NCBI GenBank assembly: GCA_011799875.1 | Contig: CM022301.1 | Span: forward strand, 207,490,477-207,554,476 | Direction of reading: 5' to 3' | From: Thinopyrum elongatum | Lineage: Eukaryota; Streptophyta; Magnoliopsida; Poales; Poaceae | Length of the DNA stretch: 64,000 bases | In this document: one piece after another, positions 33,516 through 45,967 of the stretch | How the letters are laid out: each line of letters opens with the position of its first letter | How positions within the stretch are numbered: the first letter of the stretch is position 1 | Notes under the pieces: model-generated | Seen by the model: the letters and a program-made list of their open reading frames with translations, nothing else | The model's database searches: none | Told to the model about the DNA's origin: nothing | Position numbers and translations under genes: made by a program

Positions 33516-36500
33516 TTTTTGATACATATCCACCTTTCAATGCATCGTGTCGGGAGTGCTGGAAACACGGCCGGTTCAAGTCGACCGAGAAAGGAGAAGC
33601 GCTTCACATATGTGCTCAATGATGCTGATAATAAAAAGGTCAGCCCCGCTTCAGTATTAACTAGTTGTTCTTAGGTATTGCAGTTAGCTTGAAACAGTTC
33701 TTGCTACACCCAAAAGTCCTCATGCATTTCCTTCTGCTTGTTTTTCAGCATTGTGCTGGAATCAACTGCTTGTCGTACCTGAATGCTTCTGCTTCTGGTA
33801 CAAGTGATTATCTTTTTACTGGGAGTCGCGATGGTACCTTGAAGAGATGGGAATACCAAAATGGGGATGCAAACTTTTCAGCAACCTTTGAGTCACATGT
33901 TGATTGGGTATGTTTTTCTATGTACTCCTGCTCCAGCTGATTTTACATTTTGAAACCGCGGTATTGTCTCTATTTGAATTGCCATTGGATCATTATCTTT
34001 TGTAATTTATTAGCTCAAGAGTTTCAAACTAGATTTCAACATCAAATCAAGGGTGTTATCATTGCATTTTGTTAACATATTTATAGTTCGGTACAATCAA
34101 TTCATTTCGGTTGTTCTTCCATCTTTGCCTTTTTTGCATATATTTTTTAATTGTGCTGTTCGAGTCTGAAATTCTGTGTATCCTTTGTAAATGGGTGGGA
34201 GGCCATCCGGAGTTCTGGACAATACTTGGGAGCAGGGCCAGTCCCTGTAACCTTTGCCATATTTGCTAAATTATTTGTTACTTTTATCCATGTGAAACAA
34301 GATGGGCTGGATGGAAGATTCTCCTAGTCCTACATAGTTTTATTTGTCCAATTATGAAAGTTAGGCAGTAGATTCTGTTAGTGGATGGAGAAATAAATCT
34401 GCCAGGACTTGAACTGATACTTGCTTCCTGCTTACATGTGTTGACTCTCTTGTATCACCGCTGAAGTATTGCCTTGTTTTACAAGCTGCTATCTTTATTG
34501 TGCAGGTTAATGATGCCATTATTGTTGGCCAAAATCTTGTTTCCTGTTCTTCAGACACCACATTAAAGGTTTGTTGTTTCAGTGGCCCCTGTTTTTAGAT
34601 ATTTTTTGTCGTGCCTGCATGCTTTTTTAGGCTGCATTTGGCATTGAGGTGGATTAAAATAATCCAGCTTTTGCCTTTTTCTTTGTTGCCTAACCAATAT
34701 ATGTTTGTGTGGCTATTTTTTCAGTGTTATAAAATAAGTTCGGCAGGCATGTTTCAGAAACCCCAAACTAAGCCCCAATATCTATTTTTTACAGGTGTGG
34801 AATTGCTTAGCAGATGGTGCTTGTACCAAAACTCTCCGCCAGCATTCTGATTATGTGATATGTCTTGCTGCGGCTGAAAAGAATGTATATATTGCCAGAC
34901 CTTTGACTATGTGGAAGTAGTAGTTCTATATCTACTATATTTTATATGCTTTTTGTGCCTTTGTACTGTAGAGCAATATTGTAGCCTCTGGTGGCCTTGG
35001 TGGTGAGGTCTTCATATGGGATCTTGATGCTGCTATTGCTCCTATAGCCAAATCTGTAGATGCAAAAGAGGATGAGGTTCCTAACGGAAACTCTGGACCT
35101 GCTTTGTCAACCTTGTGCAATGTAAATTCTAGTGGCAACATTGTTTCTACCAACGGAAAATCACATGGGTACAGTCCAATTGCTGCCAAAGGTCACAAGG
35201 ATTCAGTTTATGCATTGGATATGAATGATACAGGGACATTGCTTGTCTCTGGTGGTACTGAAAAGGTATTGCACTATTCATCTTCAAGAGCAAGTATGTG
35301 ATCCTTTAACTGCCATTTTATTTGGACCTTTTCTTAATAGACTTCCTATTGGTTTGATATAGGTTGTTCGTGTTTGGGATCCCAGGACAGGTTCTAAGAA
35401 CATGAAATTGAGAGGGCACACTGACAATATCAGGGCTTTGCTTATTGATTCCACTGGAAGGTTTGTGTTTAGGCATCATCAAAGTTCTCTCATAGATTCA
35501 TTTAAGATAATGCATTGCCTGCAAATGAGTGGTTATGATGACATTAGATGTTTCAAAAGTGAATCATAGAACAGCCCAGACAATATTGTACCCATTTATG
35601 TGTTCCATATATACAACTTTGTAGACCATAAATTATCATCTATACATGTTCCTGGCCTAGCATTTTTAGTTCCTTATAGTTGCAGTCAACAACAAGCCCT
35701 TTATATTTTGGAGAAAGGTTACTGCTGAATCATTATCTTTTGCAAATAAGCTTCCACTATCTTTTAAGTTGCATTAGTCACGTGATCAGTAGTTCAAAAG
35801 CCGTAACTTCACCACTGAAATCGATTGATTGCCCAAAGGGGAATTAATTGGCATGGTCATCATGCTGGTTACCATCCTAGTCAGGCAATGGTCAATGTCA
35901 GCCACTTCTATGTGTTATTAGTTGATGAGATGGAAATAACTCACATAGCACAAAAACTGACTAGGATGCGGATGTTTGTTTGTGGGAGCTGATCTGTCAT
36001 ATTTGAAAGGAACATGTGGGTTTCGATGATTAAATTTCCGATTTTGGCTGCAAGGTTTAAAAAATGGTGTTGACCAACACTAGATAATGTTGACAGGCTT
36101 TGTGGAACTTTGTTGAATCCCATCTATTTTCATTAGAAGTTTGAAACTAGTTAACACTATAACATATTTTTCCAGGTATTGTCTATCAGGCTCGTCTGAC
36201 TCAATGATAAGGTAAATACAAAGTTCATATTTTCTGTATTTGGTCATGATGCGAAGTAAGGATGCGGGCGGATGCGTCCGTGAACGTCCACATGAAGATT
36301 ATTAACACAGCACAATTATTAAAGTAACAGTGCATTAACTAATTTCCGGCATCGCGGGCAATCGCTGCGTCGTGGGCACGTTAGCCTGCATGCATAGATG
36401 CTGCAAATAATTTTTTGCATCTTGTCTAAATATGTTCATACTTCGCAGACTATGGGATCTAGGACAGCAACGCTGTGTGCATTCTTATGCCGTTCACACT

Positions 36501-39500
36501 GATTCGGTTTGGGCGCTCGCAAGCACCCCTTCATTTGGTCATGTTTATAGTGGTGGAAGAGATCAGTCCGTGAGTAAAATATCTCATTTTGTTGAATAAT
36601 GTCTATAGTTCTAAGTCCTGAACTTCTCTGTTTTCCGTTGGTACAGGTGTACCTGACAGACCTCTCCACACGAGAGAGTGTCTTACTATGCAGAAATGAA
36701 CACCCAATACTACAGTTGTCCTTGCAAGATGATACAATATGGGTTGCAACAACTGATTCTTCTGTTTATGGATGGCCAGCTGAAGGGCAAACCCCACAAA
36801 AGGTTTTTCAAAAGGGCGGCTCATTCTTAGCTGGGAATTTGTCATTCTCAAGAGCAAGAGCTTCTTTAGAAGGATCAGCACCTGTAAGCATGACAGTTAC
36901 CATCTTTTCATCTGTTACGTTACTTTTATCAGACACGTTATGTTCTGGCTTCCGAGCAGTGACGTCACATTTCTGTGATGCGCCATAATAATATGTTAAT
37001 AACTCATTATTTCCGAGACATGCAATCTGCGATGATAGTTTCATCTCCTATAGCTGACTAGTAATCGTGTACATGCAATGCACGTTGCTATTATTTTGGA
37101 TATTGGTTGCACGTTGATACTAGGTAGGATATTAACTGCGCGTTAATTACGTGGTTAGCACTCACCTAGATATTATGTACTCCCTCCGTTCCTAAATATT
37201 TGTCTTTCTAGAGATTTCAACAAGTGACTAAATACGGAGCAAAATGAGTGAATCTACACTAAAATATGTCTATATACATCCGTATGTGATGGTCCATTTG
37301 AAATCTCAAAAAGACAAATATTTAGGAACGGAGGGAGTATGATATTAATTGCATGCTAAACATGTTGAGTGCTCAAGGTTGGAGTAATCTAGGTCGTTTG
37401 ATTGGCATGGTCTGATGGTCGAGATTAGTTGGATCTGCCCCTTTGAATCTTTTTATATTGGTATAGATGGAAGACTTGTATAAATAGAAACTATTTACAT
37501 GTCTGTTAACTTTGGGGCAAATTATTCTAGATCTATGGGATCATGCAATGCAACCATGTAATATTAACTTTGAGGTCTTGTTTTTCCCATGTTAACCAGT
37601 TATCTGTTTTTTCTCAGAGATGATGGCAAATAAACACTGGGATATTTTTTTGCTACGTAATTTCTATGTTTATATTCTACTTTGGGCACTATTCAAAATT
37701 AATGCCAGATACACCTCAATTTCTTTTTTTACCTTTTGTCTTCTATTATGTGCTTATGATATCCATGTTTCATTGATCTACTCAACTCTATACATGTTTT
37801 TGCTGACTGATCAGCAACAATTATTTTTACTCGGTCATCTTGCACAGGTGTACATGTTAATAACTTCTATTTTCTAAACCACTCTAGGTGCCTGTATACA
37901 AAGAGCCATCTTTCACTATTCCTGGAGTTCCAGCTATAGTTCAACATGAGATCATGAATAATAGAAGGCATGTCCTGACAAAGGTGATTACAAGATATTT
38001 TCAAATTTGTCTTTGTTGTTATCAAACGCAACAAGTGGCATCATCCACCTTCATCCTATTTTACAGGATACTGTTGGTTCTGTCAAATTATGGGAGATTA
38101 CTCGAGGAGCTGTTATTGAAGATTTTGGCAAGGTTCCTATTCCCTCTCGATGTCTTGAGTGCACTTTTCCTCATGGATAATATACAAATGTTAAAAGCTA
38201 GCAGCATTGCTAGGTCATATCCAAATTTGAGAAGCTCACAGTTCATATGGATCTCTTTTGAATAAATTGGAAGGTTTGCTAGAATGTTAAGCCACTTCAT
38301 TTTGCTTGCAGGTTTCGTTTGATGATAAGAAAAAGGAGTTATTTGAAATGGTATAACTGCCAAATCATGATTTTTCTGTTTATGTTTTATTTAAAGATGC
38401 TCTGCATATTGCTATGTCACATGCTTCTCTATTTTAGGTTAGCATACCTGCATGGTTCACCATGGACGCTCGATTGGGGTGCCTGTCTGTTCACCTGGAT
38501 ACTCCACAATGCTTTTCTGCAGAAATATATGCGGTTGATTTGAATGTTACTGGAGCACAGGAAGATCTTAAGGTTTGCACAAAAACATATCATAATGCGG
38601 ACTATGGTTATTTTTTGTTTTAAGCTTACTCACTGTTCAGAAATTAGTTGGATCAGTAGTTCATCTATGTTCTTGAGTTGCAATGGAAATATCTTGTTAT
38701 TAATATTTGTTATTTCACTTTTACTGTAAACCTTTCATTACACCTATTAAAGAAATTCACTTTGCCAAAGTATGGTTGCCACTAGCAAGTCATCTTCTGA
38801 ACAGTTGTCCAAAAATTGTGCAGATTAATTTGGCTCATGAGACTCTTCGTGGTTTGTTAGTTCATTGGAGTAAACGAAGGCCGAAACCAGGCCCACACAG
38901 CTTGTCCAATGGTGATTCTTCAATAGGGAAAGATGTATCATTGAAAAACTTACCACATCCCAGATCCGACGTCGACGATGGAAGCGAAAACCATGCAAAT
39001 AATGTGCTTCCCTCGTTTGAGTTCTCCACGGTTTCGCCTCCATCAATTATCACGGAAAGTTCTAGTGGAGGGCCTTGGAGAAAGAGAATTACCGATTTGG
39101 ATGGAACTGAGGATGATTTGCCATGGTGGTGTGTGGACTGTGCTGAGAACGGCCGATTTCCAAAAGAGAACACAAAGTAATTTATCAGCTCAACATGTTT
39201 TTATCCCATGATGATATTTTTCTTTGATATCTTTGAAACATGTTTCCTGTCCTTGGATATAGCTACCTTAGTAATTGGAGTAGCAAAGCATTTTAGAAGG
39301 CGAAACACTTTATTGCAGTGGTTTGCAAGCCCATGTTATTGTGATGATGCTTAACTTTTAAATTATTGCAAGTTTTTTGGTCTGGCCATTTTCTTATGAC
39401 CTTCCAAGTCTTGAACCCAGTCAGTCATGGTATGTTTCCATACATATATTTTTCATGTAGCAGTGACAATGAATTTCGGAACTCCAAAGATGATATATAA

Positions 39501-40644
39501 TTTTGGTGTGGAATGATTATCCATCCTTGAGCTCAAATGTGCTAGTATGATTTTACTGTTTATTTATCCTTGAACTTTTGTGAAGCTATATTACCTTCCA
39601 CAGACCCCACCTTGTGTGGGAGCTTCTAGCACTGGGTCTGTCTTCATTTATTTCCTTCAGTTAATGATGTGATTATTTGTTCTGCAATACACCCTAATTG
39701 GGAGAACCACTTGCAGACTGAAAATTCGAGCTCTCAGTAAATATGTTCCTGACACTGCTTCTCCTTTTGAAATGTAGGTGTGGCTTTTATTTGCATCCGG
39801 CCGAAGGCTCACCTGCACCAAACATAACGCAAGGGAAACTCAGCGCTCCACGGATATTGCGAGTTCTCAAAGTAAGATGTTACTGAAATCAGTTATCTAG
39901 AACAAAGTTAAAGATTTAAGTTGCAAAGGGTGAATTTCTCTCGACAAAAAAAGTGGCATAAGATGAAGGATGGAAGCAGCTTTGGCGATCCATGGAAGTA
40001 CTATATGTCAATCGGCTACATACTCTCTCCGTCCCAAAATAAGTGTCTGGTTGAGATAGCTAACTAACTAGTTTTTTTCTTTTCTGCCTTTGTTTTTTGA
40101 GCGGCTAACTACCTCGACAATAGGTGTCTAAGGCTATTTTTCAGTAGCCTAGTTGAATCATACAAATATTGATAATACGATACAGTCACATATTATGAAC
40201 AAGTTATTGCTGTTGTTATGTATCATCTTATTTTATGTCATCTATTAAATTTGTTTCTGTGTACAGGTTGCTAATTATGTTGTTGAGAAGCTTGTTCTTG
40301 AGAAACCATTGGATGGAAGTCCGGACAGCACATTTGCCATGGGTTTGACCTCTGGCACATCAGCCCTAGATAGTTCTTCACGGCTTGGACTAAAGCCATG
40401 GCAAAAACGGAAACCTTCTGTTGAGATATTGTGCAACAACCAGGCAAGTATTCATAAGGCATAATGGAAGCCCGCATTACATTTTGTGGTTTGAGAGCAA
40501 ACTTATCATTGTGCAGTTGTGTTTAAAGAATACCTTTTGCAGCAGGTTCTGTCACCTGAGATGAGTTTGGCGACGGTGAGGACATATATTTGGAAGAAGC
40601 CTGAGGATTTGATTCTTAATTACAGAGTGGTCCAATCAAGATAA
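33516..40644 (+). CDS. WDR48: WD40 protein, WDR48/UAF1 family (ubiquitin-protease cofactor), 751 aa
   Basis: Plant homolog of WDR48/UAF1, the WD40 partner that activates USP1/USP12/USP46-type deubiquitinases in animals; an activator role in plants is inferred. Start ATG at 33540; exon 2 (33516-33638) begins as leader. Coding exons: 33540-33638, 33749-33907, 34506-34568, 34795-34884, 34972-35265, 35363-35460, 36176-36211, 36449-36569, 36647-36883, 37888-37983, 38067-38132, 38312-38350, 38438-38572, 38824-39176, 39778-39871, 40267-40443, 40546-40644. All joins keep frame and give 751 residues, close to the family's size. WD blades show [10 protein letters not shown] (58-67), [46 protein letters not shown] and a final [11 protein letters not shown]. 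The C-terminal half carries the conserved WDR48 extension ([28 protein letters not shown] end). No stop or frameshift is seen. The last intron is GC-AG. Confidence 0.93.
37180..37337. mobile_element. Stowaway (Tc1/Mariner) MITE in a WDR48 intron
   Basis: 158 bp with inverted ends CTCCCTCCGTTCCTAAATAT and its complement, flanked by TA on both sides (37178-37179 and 37338-37339). It sits in the intron between coding exons ending at 36883 and starting at 37888, away from splice sites. Confidence 0.92.
40023..40060. mobile_element. One-ended Stowaway remnant in a WDR48 intron
   Basis: TA followed by ctctctccgtcccaaaataa, a Stowaway end. No matching inverted end is found before the next exon at 40267. 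Confidence 0.6.
40444..40545 (+). other. GC-AG intron of the WDR48 gene
   Basis: The donor reads CAG|GCAAGT and the acceptor tgcagcag|GTT. Apart from the C it is a perfect donor consensus, as known for GC-AG introns. The adjacent cag at the acceptor could allow a one-residue (Gln) alternative. Confidence 0.8.
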
Positions 40645-40926
40645 TTGCAACCTAAAATACATCCGCTCGTTTGGTTCACCATAGGTGCTGAGCATATCTG
40701 CATTGGAGACGGCATCGTTGAAGATAACCATATGACCTATAGGATGCAAGTGTTCCACTCTTGTGCTGCTCTTTGGTGCCGTTCCCAGAACTACAGCAAC
40801 TTAATTCCTCCTCTGTAAAGTTTCTGTGAATCTTGTATCTCCAGGCTTCTAGTGAGATTGTATCATAACACAGGTGTAATGATCTGCTGGCTACCAGGCT
40901 TGTATATCTAGAGATTTGGATTTCTC

Positions 40927-40932
40927 AATAAA
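40927..40932 (+). terminator. Likely polyadenylation signal of the WDR48 gene
   Basis: AATAAA about 283 nt after the stop codon, the first such hexamer in a T-rich 3' region. Confidence 0.5.
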
Positions 40933-41360
40933 GCTTCTAAATGGGATAAAAGAAATTATTTCTTCCCCCTCCACATGCAAAATGATTTGATTGTAAGAAA
41001 ACATTTTTTTTCTGCTCCTGGACTTAACCCTGTTTCCATCCTCTTGGGATGAGGTGTAAGAGAATAAAATTATTCCAGGTAACTTTTTTGGCCTGCTGTT
41101 TTGCATTGGTCACGTGGAAGTCTGCATTGCTGTGTGCCGGGGCTCAAAATATTCAGGGCTTTGGTCAGGTTGGTCAATTGTTGAAAAATAGAATCTGAGT
41201 GTGTTTGGCATTGTAGCAGATTGTCATGATAATTGAATATGTTCGAAGCATTCTAGGCCCTCTTAACTTCCAATGAATTACATAGGAATCTTGGAGGATT
41301 CAAACTTATACGGCTTGTTTCATTTTTTTAAAGGAATATATGGCTTGTTTCATTGTATTA

Positions 41361-41407
41361 CCTCCGTCCCGAATTACTCTTAGATTTGTCTAGATACGCG
41401 GAGGGAG
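41361..41407. mobile_element. Internally deleted Stowaway MITE, 47 bp
   Basis: cctccgtccc at the left and gcggagggag at the right, with TA on both flanks. Almost only the two ends remain. Confidence 0.7.
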
Positions 41408-41689
41408 TACTATTTGGATACACATTTCTTCTATCGTTTACTTTGCATGTAATTTTAAAAGAAATTACTATTGAGTTTAATCTCATCCTATATATACATA
41501 AATAGTTGATTCTCACTAGTTCAATTCTCTTGGCATGCAACTATGCCAACTCATTATGCCACCATGCATACTCCATCAAATTTAATTCTCTCAACATTCA
41601 ACTACGCCAATTCACTATGCCACTATACATGGGAAAATACCCACCTTAACATGCATCATGCATGATAGTCCATAAAAACTATATATCTA

Positions 41690-41719
41690 ATCCGTAGCAA
41701 TGCGCGGCGTATCATCTAG
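41690..41719 (+). mobile_element. Helitron-like 3' end remnant
   Basis: atccgtagcaatgcgcggcg followed by a short spacer and CTAG. Grass Helitrons end in a CCCGT...ACGGG-type hairpin about 10 nt before CTAG; here the stem is eroded. No 5' TC end or Rep/helicase sequence is visible. Confidence 0.4.
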
Positions 41720-43763
41720 CTTTTATGGACTATGGTAATTATGACATGTATCTAATCCTTTTGAAAGGTTACTTACTTGTGAGGTCGCTTAAAATGCATT
41801 GTCCGAATTAGGTTAAGTACCTAAAGGAATCTATAGCAAGGTGTATCACCCTCCTTTAGAAGCACTATATTATCTTATTTAAAGGACACTATCTTCGGTC
41901 CAGTAAAACTACCCAAGCTATTGGATCTTGCTCTTGCTCAGTTAGAACTCAAAAAAGATCCTTTGAAAGTGTGCTTTGAGACAGAGACACCGGTTTTTAG
42001 ACCAGAACAAGGAAAGCTCTTGCTTCTGTTGTTAGGAATGATGACTTGTCAATCTTCAATCTCGTAGAGCTTCAATTGTGATATGACCGATTTTGAAGTT
42101 GGTGCTACTAAGAAAGGCCTCTATGTCGAGGAGTTAGGGAACCTTGCTATTTAGGGTTGGCCTAGGTATTTGGCTTCTCTCCGCTCCTGTTAACGGTTGG
42201 CTAAGTCCTATGTTTTCGCTCTTGGTTCCATTTGCTTTGGTTATTTTGGTATTCTGTTCTAGACATGTGCGCTGTTGAGCAAAGCTATTGTCGGGGTTGC
42301 TTCTGCTGCATCCGGTTATCCCTATGCTGTTCCAGGGATCCAAATCTCGGATGCTTTGAGTCGACATTACCGAGAAATTATTATGTAAGGCTCTATACAA
42401 TAGACCATTGATGTAATGCAAGTGCACATGACTAGTCGAAGCGCGGTTCATAGGTAGTATTGCAACCCAGTTTATGTGTCAAACTAGGGGAGCCAAAGGA
42501 AGCCAACTATCAGCCCAACAACTATGTTGCACGTACGCAATTATGCTCGCACCCAAACCGTAATTTTGAATAGTCTATTCTATCGGTTCATAGGAGTATG
42601 GTAAATAAGAGAATTAACTAAGTATGAATTAGAATGTAAACTAAATACTAAGACTAAATGATGAAGTAACTAAAGAGGTTTAATGCAGATGAACGAAGTT
42701 GTAATAAGGCTAAATACATTCTCATGGAGTCCGGATTCACCACCGGGTAATCATAATCTACCATTTGGGTAGATACATAATCTTTGGAATATGTGTTATG
42801 TGAGAGAAGATCCAACAATAAGATACATACTAATGCCTTAGTCCGGTATCATGCACAAACCACCATTACCCATTCATGACTGCTGCCAAAATACAATAAT
42901 GATTAAGAGTCTCCTCATGGATGTGACATAAAGCATATGGGTCTCCGATATTCTCTTACCAATGGTCTACTAAGGAGAAAGGTAACTTCTATCACCGCTG
43001 TACCTCTAACCCCGCTTTGTAATGATAATAATATCCTTCATGTCCGTGAAGGGCAAAATATTATGCAATCGACTTTCTCACAATAACATGAAGACCATTG
43101 CCACAAACCATATAACATAGATCAAATATCTTATTTGCATTCAAGTCATATAAATACTTGGACTCCTGCACAACCCCGGGAAGTAGGGAAACTACTTAAG
43201 ACATTTAAGTAATGAACATAAAGGTTAGAGTCAATTTACAACCCAACAACATGTTGGCGAAGGAGAGAGTCATGGTGGTGATGGTGATGGAGGCAGTGGT
43301 GCCGAGGTGGAGATGGCGGCTCCAGTGGAGGAGATGGCACCGGCCCTCCGCCAGTGCGGGGCTTTGGTGGAGACTCCCTCTTCCTTCTTCCTTGTCTTGG
43401 TCTTTCCTTTATGATGAAGATGGATCTTGGTGTTGTAATGCAGGTGTGGTGGCCAGTGATGGATTCTTTGGCGATTGACGGCAACCAGGGGTCCTTGATG
43501 CGGAGCATCCCATGGTCATCTCCATGGACCTACCTTCGTCTCCCCAAGTGCCAAGAGGACCGATGACACGAGCACGTGCAAGAGCTATCGAGACCGAGGT
43601 GACATCTCTCCTTAATGAGCTTCTGTATGAACCACGTGAGACATGGCTACTACCTCAATCGGAAATGCTATGTGTGCTTAGGCCACCTCGGAGACGCTCT
43701 GAATGAAGACCAAGTCCCCACGGAGGCGCACGATGAAAGGAACCGCTGAGATGCTACAGCGGC

Positions 43764-44012
43764 CCGGACATTCGGCCCCTGGGCCGGACATCCGGCGCCT
43801 GAAGGCTCGAGCAACAGCAGTAAGGTAGCCGCTGCAAAGCTCCAGGAGCCGGACATCTGGCCCCGGCCCGGATATCTAGCTCGACAGGCCCGGACATCCG
43901 ACCGAGCCCCAGAAATCCGGCTCCCGGACACCAGTTCCGCGACCAGCCCCAGGCCGGACATCCGGCCTCGATCCTGGATATCTGGCGACCCGCGAAGCCT
44001 CGAACATCTGGC
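43764..44012. repeat. Dispersed palindromic words (CCGGACATCCGG-like) in LTR E
   Basis: At least eight copies or near-copies in 250 bp: 43764-43775, 43784-43795, 43849-43860, 43868-43879, 43890-43901, 43954-43965, 43974-43985 and 44002-44012. Each is close to its own reverse complement. Spacing is irregular (about 20 to 65 bp), so this is not a simple tandem repeat. They end about 90 bp before the TATA box. Two more copies in opposite reading lie in the leader (44801-44812 and 44821-44832). Confidence 0.8.
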
Positions 44013-44101
44013 CCCCAGTCCGGGCATCCTGCACCCGCGCGTGCCTAACCGAGCCAGAGGCCCATGTATCCCCTCTCCTCCTCTCCTATCTCGTGGAACA
44101 C

Positions 44102-44109
44102 TATATATA
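44102..44109 (+). promoter_or_regulatory. TATA box of element E LTR
   Basis: cTATATATAg followed by a C-rich start-like region, about 370 bp before the LTR end. Confidence 0.6.
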
Positions 44110-44476
44110 GACCCCCACATCCTCCTAGTTAGGGCTAGCAAAGTATATTGAGATATTATAGAGAGCTTTGCTCATCTACCCCTCCTCTTGGAGATCAAGA
44201 CCTCTTAGGAGAAGATCCCCAAGTGGATATCAAGACCTCGTCTTGGAGAAGACTATCATCAAGACCTCATCTCCTTTGGATTAGGGAAGAACCTTACCTT
44301 TGTGCTATTTTCCCTTGATTGTTCATGTTATGCTTGTGGATCTCATATATGCTATTCTAGTGGATGTGTGATTTGGGTTTGTTCGAGTGATTCCTCTTGT
44401 TGTTCTTGTTGATTTACCCTTTTCCCCCTCCAAGTGTGAAAACATCATCAAATTAGGGTTCCACCCTACATCATCT

Positions 44477-44489
44477 TGGTCTCAGAGCC
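44477..44489 (+). other. Primer binding site of element E
   Basis: TGGTCTCAGAGCC, one base from the iMet-type TGGTATCAGAGC, located 3 nt after the LTR end. Confidence 0.75.
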
Positions 44490-45967
44490 AGCTTGCTCTT
44501 GATCATCTTGGATCAAAGCAAGGTTGATTCACATCTTGGAGTCCCTACCCCCCATTTTCTAGCCTTAATTTTGTTTTTTTGCCCAATTCCGAAAATCCCC
44601 ACAAAAAGAACAAAACCTTTTTTTGTGATTCACTGGTTTGGTGATGTTTTGTTGATTTTGATCCGTGGATTCAAAGTGTTTCAGGTGGATCTAGCTTCTA
44701 CACACCTTCCCCACCATGTCCATCCACGAAATTCACTCAATTTTGCCAAAACATTTCGTCCCCAATTTCATCACCAAAGTTCACCCACGGATCTCACCAT
44801 CCGGACATCCGGCCCGGCCCCCGGATGTCCGGCGCGCGTAGCCAACATCTCCACCCCTCCCAAAATTTCCCAAATTTTGATCGGTTTTCCACCATTTCTT
44901 CCGCAACCACCTCCGACTTCCACAACCACCCACAATTTTGCCAATTTTGCCATTTGAGAATTTGAGTTCGCGGTTTCCGTTTCCTAACGTGTTTCGGCTA
45001 CTTAGGGACAGTTCATCATCGACATTACCGCCACTCAACTTCGCCACGGACTCCATATCGACAACAACCACTTCACCATTTTGACACCCCACCGTAAGCA
45101 AGGACGGTAACCTCGACGACATCATTCTAAATTCTCCTTGCCTTTGCATTGTTAACCCCGAGCCATTTTGTGTCACTTTCCTACCGAGACTAGCCATTGA
45201 GTATTGCTGGGCAATGCTACTTGTGCACTTTAGTGATACACGTTCCGCATAGCTTTCACTGCGTGCATATATCATCATATCATCTCTTGCATCATCAAAC
45301 TGTTCCCGCATATACATAATTGCTATCTTGGTTTGAGCATTCCGCATAGTGGCCATATCCAAAAAAAGACAGAAAAGCTTTTAAGAAAACAGAAAAAAAT
45401 AGCTTGTAAGCAATAGCCATAGCATCACGCCACATTGCATCAAATATTCGATCATCTTGGATCATTGTGTGCGAGTTCACTGGGAACCATACATACATAC
45501 CATACTTGGGATAGAAAGTCGATACGTTTTGCCTCTCATAGGTTGTGCACAAGTTGTGTATCTCGCCTTTTGAGCAATCGTGCTAGCGTCTCTCTAGCAT
45601 TGTGCAACATGAGCGTTTTCCATGGATTCCACATTTTGTGCTCATTCCTTGGTTGCACAACCCCAATTATATATCCGTGTGTGTGTTTCAGTGTGCCACT
45701 CGTTGCTATTGGTCTACTTCTTTCACTTGTGAATTTGTGAATCTCTTTCAAAATTATTGATATCTTGCTAACAATTGCATCAATTTTGTGCCACTTATCC
45801 TCACCAAGCTACTCTATAAGCTTTACTTTTGTAGGTGTGAGAAACAAACCCAGTACCAATTCTCCTATTATAGCATTACATTGAGTGATACTCGATACAT
45901 CCTCAATCTTTGGAAAAGGTAACTTTGATTTTGTTCTCTCATTTCCTACTCACATCTACTTGACTAT
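44490..45967 (+). mobile_element. Non-coding leader of element E
   Basis: About 1.5 kb between primer site and gag start without a supported coding region. It holds two inverted copies of the palindromic word (44801-44832). Apparent minus-strand frames here have no motifs. Confidence 0.55.

Larger units (their letters stand above)
40960..43400. other. Intergenic stretch without a recognised gene
   Basis: Apart from the 47-bp Stowaway and the Helitron-like end, I see no convincing gene. At about 41900-42060 a plus-strand frame of some 50 codons (LALAQLELKKDPLKVCFETE) might be a gene fragment but has no family I know. 42134-42451 is open on minus without recognisable motifs. 42560-43210 is AT-rich and featureless to the eye. 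Confidence 0.6.
43411..44473 (+). mobile_element. 5' LTR of element E (chromovirus-like gypsy); start uncertain
   Basis: The right end is secure: ...cctacatca followed by 3 nt and a primer site. The left end is placed at TGATGAAGATGG by analogy with element D (LTR start TGATGAGG) and could be up to 170 bp off. Inside, 43559-43705 reads GPMTRARARAIETEV then LYEPRETWLLPQSEML, the C-terminus of a chromovirus polyprotein, because in this lineage the pol frame runs into the LTR. A palindromic-word array (43764-44012) and a TATA box (44102-44109) follow. Confidence 0.6.

Noticed and set aside
36230..36430. GC-rich island in a WDR48 intron resembling Harbinger end words
   Set aside because: No paired inverted ends or target duplication could be found, so too weak to annotate.
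41890..42460. Possible host gene fragment
   Set aside because: Frames are short and interrupted and have no recognised motif.
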